This document shows, in pieces, positions 45,319 through 49,063 of a DNA stretch of 49,063 nt. Location of the stretch: NCBI GenBank assembly GCA_024694125.1, contig JAILKE010000027.1, forward strand, positions 1 through 49,063, written 5' to 3'. Numbering within the stretch: the first letter of the stretch is position 1; each line of letters starts with the position of its first letter. The stretch is from Bacteroidales bacterium. GTDB taxonomy: Bacteria > Bacteroidota > Bacteroidia > Bacteroidales > UBA3663. Under the pieces are notes generated by a model. It was not told the origin of the DNA and searched no databases. It was given only the letters and a program-made list of their open reading frames with translations. The translations under genes and the position numbers were made by a program.

Positions 45319-45444
45319 TGTGGATAAGTGCTTGTCTCCCGTTCATTATGCACAGGTTTATCCACTTGATTCAGGGCTATTTGCACAGTTATCCACACCC
45401 GTTCCCCGTCATGCACACTGATTGTTGATAACTATTGTGGATAA
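45319..45444. other. Cluster of five DnaA boxes (candidate replication-origin element)
   Basis: Exact boxes: TGTGGATAA at 45319-45327 and 45436-45444 (minus orientation), TTATCCACA at 45389-45397 (plus). One-mismatch boxes: TTATCCACT at 45358-45366 (plus) and TGTTGATAA at 45423-45431 (minus). All lie in a 126-bp stretch of the CotH-PL1 gap, far denser than chance. There is no dnaA gene in the window and no very AT-rich stretch directly adjacent, so origin function is a hypothesis. Confidence 0.6.
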
Positions 45445-45470
45445 CTCTTCAGCAATTTTAGGGCGTGACA

Positions 45471-45502
45471 TTTGGAAAAGCCGCAAAAACTGATTATCTT
45501 TG
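45471..45502 (+). promoter_or_regulatory. Promoter of the PL1 pectate lyase gene
   Basis: TTTG (45471-45474), 20 nt, then TATCTTTG (45495-45502). Full consensus match; it shows the start must be the ATG at 45528 and not the in-frame ATG at 45465. Confidence 0.85.
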
Positions 45503-45527
45503 TACCCCAATACTTAATTACCGCAAC

Positions 45528-46844
45528 ATGAAGACATCCTCTTTCCTATTGACCATAGCTATGCTGACCTCCACGCTGGTAGGTTACGCCGTCACACCCG
45601 ATCAGATAGTCCGCCGTGAGCAGGCACGTCCGTTGGCTTTCCCCACAGCCCAGGGCTGGGGCAGTCATGCCTGGGGCGGCCGCGGTGGCAAGGTTCTCTA
45701 TGTGACCAGTCTCGATGACTCCGGCCAGGGGTCCCTCCGCTGGGCGGTCGAGCAGACCGGTGCCCGCACCGTAGTCTTCGCCGTCAGTGGCACCATCCAG
45801 CTGCAGTCTCCCCTACGCATCAACCACGACAGCATCACCATAGCGGGGCAGACCGCTCCGGGCGACGGTATCTGTCTGCGCGACTATCCACTGGTCGTCA
45901 ATGCCTCCGATGTCATAGTCCGTTATCTGCGCGTCCGTCCTGGCGACGATTCGGGCAAGGAGTGCGACGGAGCCGGGGGTGGCAAGTATGGGCAGCACGA
46001 CGTCATCCTGGATCACCTGTCCGTGAGCTGGAGTGTCGATGAGTGTCTCTCTTTCTACAAGGCGCGCAACCTCACCGTCCAGTGGTGCCTGGCCAGCCAC
46101 AGCCTGCGCAAGTCGGTTCATACCAAGGGCAAGCACGGTTTCGGCGGCATCTGGGGCGGCAATCATGCCACTTTCCACCACAATCTGCTGGCACATCACA
46201 CCAGCCGCAATCCCCGTTTCTCGTCGGTCGATAGTACCACATGGGTCGATTTCCGCAACAATGTCGTTTACAACTGGGGCTACAAGGCTGCCTATGGAGG
46301 GGGTCATCATGGCACCATCAACTTCGTCGATAACTACTACAAGCCTGGTCCTGCCTCTACGTTCCACAAGTTTGTCGAGGTAGCTGGCGACGGCACCAGC
46401 CGGTATTATGTATCGGGCAACGTGATGACCGACAATGCTGCCATGACGGCGGACAACCGTCTCGGCGTCACGGACAAGGGGGACAGCTGCACCGTGCAGC
46501 AACCATTTCCCAGCCTGCCCATCGTCAGCCAGCAGCCTGCCCAGGCCTATCCGCTCGTCTTGCAGCGCGTGGGCTGCAGTCTGCACCGCGACAGCTACGA
46601 CCGTGCCGTAGTCAGTCAGGTCGAGGCGGGTACGGGACAGATCATCGACTCTCCTCACGAGGTGGGCGGTTGGCCCGATCTCCGCTCTGCCCAGGCTCCT
46701 CTCGACTCGGATCGTGACGGTATGCCCGATGACTGGGAACGGCAGCACGGCCTGGATCCGGCCAATCCTGCTGACGGGGCTCAGACTGCCACTGCCACTC
46801 ACTATACTAATCTGGAACTCTATCTCAACTCTCTTGTGGAGTAG
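45528..46844 (+). CDS. Secreted pectate lyase, polysaccharide lyase family 1 type
   Basis: The 438-residue enzyme has a signal peptide (MKTSSFLLTIAMLTSTLVGYA). The parallel beta-helix lyase domain starts LAFPTAQGWGSHAWGGRGGKVLYVTSLDDSGQGSLRWAV and continues with DSITIAGQTAPGDGICLRDY, VIVRYLRVRPGD, DHLSVSWSVDE, FHHNLLAHHTSRNPRF and FRNNVVYNWG, the usual PL1 strand repeats. The R-N-P-R-F arginine is the likely catalytic base. The C-terminus carries a calcium-loop motif DSDRDGMPDDWERQHGLDP. It would cleave polygalacturonan outside the cytoplasm. Function fits the pectin locus at 684-9034, although 36 kb apart. The gene is monocistronic. Confidence 0.9.
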   Translation: MKTSSFLLTIAMLTSTLVGYAVTPDQIVRREQARPLAFPTAQGWGSHAWGGRGGKVLYVTSLDDSGQGSLRWAVEQTGARTVVFAVSGTIQLQSPLRINHDSITIAGQTAPGDGICLRDYPLVVNASDVIVRYLRVRPGDDSGKECDGAGGGKYGQHDVILDHLSVSWSVDECLSFYKARNLTVQWCLASHSLRKSVHTKGKHGFGGIWGGNHATFHHNLLAHHTSRNPRFSSVDSTTWVDFRNNVVYNWGYKAAYGGGHHGTINFVDNYYKPGPASTFHKFVEVAGDGTSRYYVSGNVMTDNAAMTADNRLGVTDKGDSCTVQQPFPSLPIVSQQPAQAYPLVLQRVGCSLHRDSYDRAVVSQVEAGTGQIIDSPHEVGGWPDLRSAQAPLDSDRDGMPDDWERQHGLDPANPADGAQTATATHYTNLELYLNSLVE

Positions 46845-46867
46845 GGGAGAACAATTTTCTCAAAGCG

Positions 46868-46905
46868 AACCCGCCCGGCACGTTATGCTGGACGGGTTGC
46901 TTTTT
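46868..46905 (+). terminator. Terminator of the PL1 lyase gene
   Basis: AACCCG-CCCGGC pairs with GCTGG-CGGGTT (small bulges) and is followed by GCTTTTT. Confidence 0.75.
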
Positions 46906-46926
46906 GACTGAGGGATACGGGTAGGA

Positions 46927-47325
46927 TTATCCGAGGTCGCCTGCTCCGCCAGTTGAGTCGCCGTTACCGCCCTGTGGGGTGGTCTCATCTGCCTTGAGGA
47001 CATGCTTGACGATGTAGGCGTTGAAGCGGCCGATGCGGTGCTGCGACTTGTAGGCTGCCAGGGTCTGCTGGTAGAGCTCGGTACCCTTAGGCTGAGTGGC
47101 CGATGGCTTGTTCTCCGCCAACCAGGTCTTGCACTGTCCCATCAACTGACCGAACTTGGTGCGTGCTGCCAACTGTGCCTCACTGGGTGCTGCATCGCTG
47201 GGGAAACAACGCTTGCCGGTATAGACCTTGCCGTTCTGCTTGTTGGTCGAGAAGTACATGTCACTGTGCTGGCACACCTTGCCAGAGAGGTTTGCAACGA
47301 TTGCGATTGGTTTTACTGATGCCAT
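46927..47325 (-). CDS. Uncharacterised 132-residue protein
   Basis: I do not recognise a named family. The sequence begins MASVKPIAIVANLSGKVCQHSDMYF and contains YTGKRCFPSD and a helical stretch EAQLAARTKFGQLMGQCKTWLAENK. The C-terminal 20 residues are Gly/Thr-rich and probably disordered (PQGGNGDSTGGAGDLG). There is no signal peptide or membrane helix. Three cysteines (about residues 18, 40 and 66) could bind metal. A consensus promoter with about 85 nt of leader precedes it, so it is surely expressed. I have the impression that similar short proteins occur in other Prevotella-like genomes, but cannot check. Confidence 0.75.
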   Translation of the reverse strand: MASVKPIAIVANLSGKVCQHSDMYFSTNKQNGKVYTGKRCFPSDAAPSEAQLAARTKFGQLMGQCKTWLAENKPSATQPKGTELYQQTLAAYKSQHRIGRFNAYIVKHVLKADETTPQGGNGDSTGGAGDLG

Positions 47326-47420
47326 AATAATAAATGTTTTTAGTTGTTAATAATTGTTTTTGCCAATCCAGCCGCTCTCTGTCGGGCCCGGACTCTCGAG
47401 CTTTCTGCTGAATTGCGGTG

Positions 47421-47452
47421 CAAAGGTACGGCCATTTTTTCACCCCTCCAAA
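47421..47452 (-). promoter_or_regulatory. Promoter of the 132-residue protein gene
   Basis: On the minus strand TTTG (47449-47452), 20 nt, then TACCTTTG (47421-47428). Full consensus match. Confidence 0.85.
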
Positions 47453-47576
47453 TTTTACCCCCCTATACTTTTGCCTATACTTGGCTATACTTTTATATCG
47501 GTCAATGAGTTACGCTATACAGAGAATGACCTTTTACATGGGGTGTTCAAAATTAGCCTTCCTGATGAGACCATTT

Positions 47577-48992
47577 TTAGGCGGATTTCAATGTTTTGAT
47601 TCGTTTAACGACTTGACTCTCCATAAGGTTTTCGTTTCTCCAAAGAGTGATGTCCCGTACCTTGTTTTTGCATAAGCGTTCTTTGACATTATAGTTATTT
47701 GCTGCTGATTCTTCTGCAAAAGCAAATTTGAGAGGAAGATGCAGAATGAGTGTTGTTACTCCATTCATTTTGTTTGGAGATTGATTGTACTTGAATATAC
47801 CGAACGCGGACTCGATGATATCAGAAGAATTGTTCACAGCTTCCCCCTCTTTCAATCGTTGGTCTTCTTCCTTCAGATAATCAAGTATCTGCTGCCCGAC
47901 CCGTCTCATTCTTTCATTTCCGCACATGACAGTCCTACATACATGTTGTTTGCATACAGAGACAGTTCCTTTGCTCAACCCGTAATGTTTCATTTTTAAC
48001 TCTATTTCATGGATGCAGGATACCATTTGCTGCATTTCATCGATAAAAGAGGAATATTGAGGAAGAAAACTGAATACATTCCTTTCCTGCTCATTCAATG
48101 TATGGTATATCTCAAGCATTTTATCTGCCCATGTTATGCAGTCAGAAAGATTCATGAATCTGGCCTTGACGCGTTGTGACGGAGATTGAAGAAAGGCAAT
48201 CTCTTTCATACAGTTCTGTTTCTTACAGGTGGCCATTTTATTATTGAAGTCCAAAAACTCGGAATCAGCCTTATATTCTCGCTCCATAAACATCGCTAGA
48301 GTATGGCTGATGTCTCGATGCCATACATATGAAGACATCTCTGCCGCCTTGCGCATCTTGCCATCATTGTCAGAAATCAGATACAAAGGGGATTTTCCCA
48401 TCTTGTCGGCAGTTGCCTTAAGAGAATCACTTACGGTCTGAGCAGTCCAGCCTGATTTGACAAAGAATTCGACAACCTTTGCGTCACAGAGGCGAAGAGG
48501 ACGTCCTTGATGTTCTGCTGGTACTGCAATAACCGGAAGTAGTTTCTCGCTGCCAATCATCATACACTCATCAACAACTGCGGCATACTCCTTGCCCTTG
48601 AATGCCTGTGGAACATTCTTGATTTCGTCAAGGCCACATTTCCTCACCCAATTATCAACGGTGTTGTATGACGGAACTTCATCGACAAGACCAGTAGTTA
48701 ATTCGGCCAATATCCGTATCACCTTGACAATGTCCCGAGAACTGCAGTTCGTCTTACTTCGGAGAGATAAAGCATATCGGACGACAAATTCCGAGAATTG
48801 ATGCCCTGGAATTGTAGTTGCATACTCTGGGAACTTGAATCCGCATGTGGGGCATTGGCATTTCCTTAACTCTTCCGACTGCTGAGCAATCTTTGCCTCC
48901 AGTTGAGCAATCTTCTCGTCTCTGCGCATGAGTTTGGCTGTTGCATTTTTGAGACTGTTTTTGAGATGTCGGTTCTTCTCGGTCATGTTCAT
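47577..48992 (-). CDS. DDE-type transposase, family not recognised
   Basis: The 471-residue protein begins with a coiled-coil region (residues 5-45, LEAKIAQQSEELRK), then a short cysteine cluster CQCPTCGFKFPEYATTIPGHQ and a helical DNA-binding part (SYNTVDNWVRKCG, about 108-120). A likely RNase H-like catalytic core follows, with D141 in AAVVDECMM, D208 or D210 in LYLISDNDGKM, and E394 in SSDIIESAFGIFKYN. The long insert between the second aspartate and the glutamate is helical. I start at 48992 because a promoter lies just upstream. More upstream in-frame codons exist but would precede the promoter. It is intact. The inverted-repeat ends of the element were not found in the window. Confidence 0.75.
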   Translation of the reverse strand: MNMTEKNRHLKNSLKNATAKLMRRDEKIAQLEAKIAQQSEELRKCQCPTCGFKFPEYATTIPGHQFSEFVVRYALSLRSKTNCSSRDIVKVIRILAELTTGLVDEVPSYNTVDNWVRKCGLDEIKNVPQAFKGKEYAAVVDECMMIGSEKLLPVIAVPAEHQGRPLRLCDAKVVEFFVKSGWTAQTVSDSLKATADKMGKSPLYLISDNDGKMRKAAEMSSYVWHRDISHTLAMFMEREYKADSEFLDFNNKMATCKKQNCMKEIAFLQSPSQRVKARFMNLSDCITWADKMLEIYHTLNEQERNVFSFLPQYSSFIDEMQQMVSCIHEIELKMKHYGLSKGTVSVCKQHVCRTVMCGNERMRRVGQQILDYLKEEDQRLKEGEAVNNSSDIIESAFGIFKYNQSPNKMNGVTTLILHLPLKFAFAEESAANNYNVKERLCKNKVRDITLWRNENLMESQVVKRIKTLKSA

Positions 48993-49027
48993 GTTATTGA
49001 TAGAATTTAGTAGCCTTGAATTATATA

Positions 49028-49058
49028 CAAAGATACTAAAAATCAATGACATACGCAA
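49028..49058 (-). promoter_or_regulatory. Promoter of the transposase gene
   Basis: On the minus strand TTG (49056-49058), 20 nt, then TATCTTTG (49028-49035), about 35 nt before the chosen start at 48992. Confidence 0.7.
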
Positions 49059-49063
49059 GTTTT

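Noticed and set aside
45465-45527. Longer PL1 lyase starting at 45465
   Set aside because: The start lies upstream of the consensus promoter at 45471-45502, and the signal peptide begins at 45528.
45813-46802. 329-codon minus-strand frame opposite the PL1 lyase
   Set aside because: Shadow of a well-supported secreted lyase.

Overview
The window looks like a chromosomal stretch of a gut- or rumen-type Bacteroidales, probably in or near Prevotellaceae. The evidence is a SusC/SusD pair with a family-10 pectate lyase, Bacteroidetes-style promoters (TTTG, about 20 nt, TAnnTTTG) ahead of many genes, the operon order atpD-atpC-small membrane gene-atpB-atpE-atpF-atpH-atpA-atpG, a cell-surface protein with the 'YNLNGQ' C-terminus common in Prevotella, and tRNA genes without an encoded CCA. 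Species cannot be named from sequence alone.

Layout. 1-683 (- strand): two broken gene pieces, a UDP-sugar pyrophosphorylase fragment fused to a group II intron reverse-transcriptase fragment; this edge may be rearranged or chimeric. 684-9034 (-): a pectin-type polysaccharide utilisation locus (susC, susD, double-domain pectate lyase). 9293-10432 (-): a D-2-hydroxyacid dehydrogenase and tRNA-Ser(CGA). 10623-14689: a membrane protein plus a secreted protein (+) facing a larger paralogue of the latter (-), with repeats and a perfect hairpin between them. 14722-19918 (-): uvrC, apt, mnmG and ybeY, carrying five parS-like centromere sites within 4.3 kb. 20455-27880 (+): the whole F1Fo ATP synthase operon. 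28113-31715: a TPR protein, a sirtuin (-), an FKBP isomerase and an Lrp/AsnC regulator. 31859-35144: a one-domain FAD synthetase (-), tRNA(CAT), a LolD-type ATPase and cysS. 35513-38845 (-): mutS and a SpoU-type RNA methylase. 39582-41717 (+): an AT-rich surface protein and a 58-residue peptide gene. 42519-46844 (+): nadA, a CotH-like protein and a PL1 pectate lyase, with a cluster of DnaA boxes just upstream of the last. 46927-48992 (-): an unrecognised 132-aa gene and a DDE-type transposase.

How it fits together. The two ends carry pectin-degradation genes. SusC/SusD would import pectic oligosaccharides that the secreted lyases release. The centre is housekeeping: energy conversion, DNA repair (UvrC, MutS), tRNA modification and charging (MnmG, CysS), rRNA maturation (YbeY), and NAD and FAD synthesis (NadA, RibF).

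The most striking non-genic signal is the group of ParB-site (parS) palindromes across uvrC-apt-mnmG, together with DnaA-box clustering 26 kb away at 45.3-45.45 kb. Both suggest the window lies near the chromosome origin and its centromere. Several MITE-like inverted repeats and duplicated hairpins fill the intergenic gaps. I found no CRISPR array, no rRNA and no riboswitch I could name.
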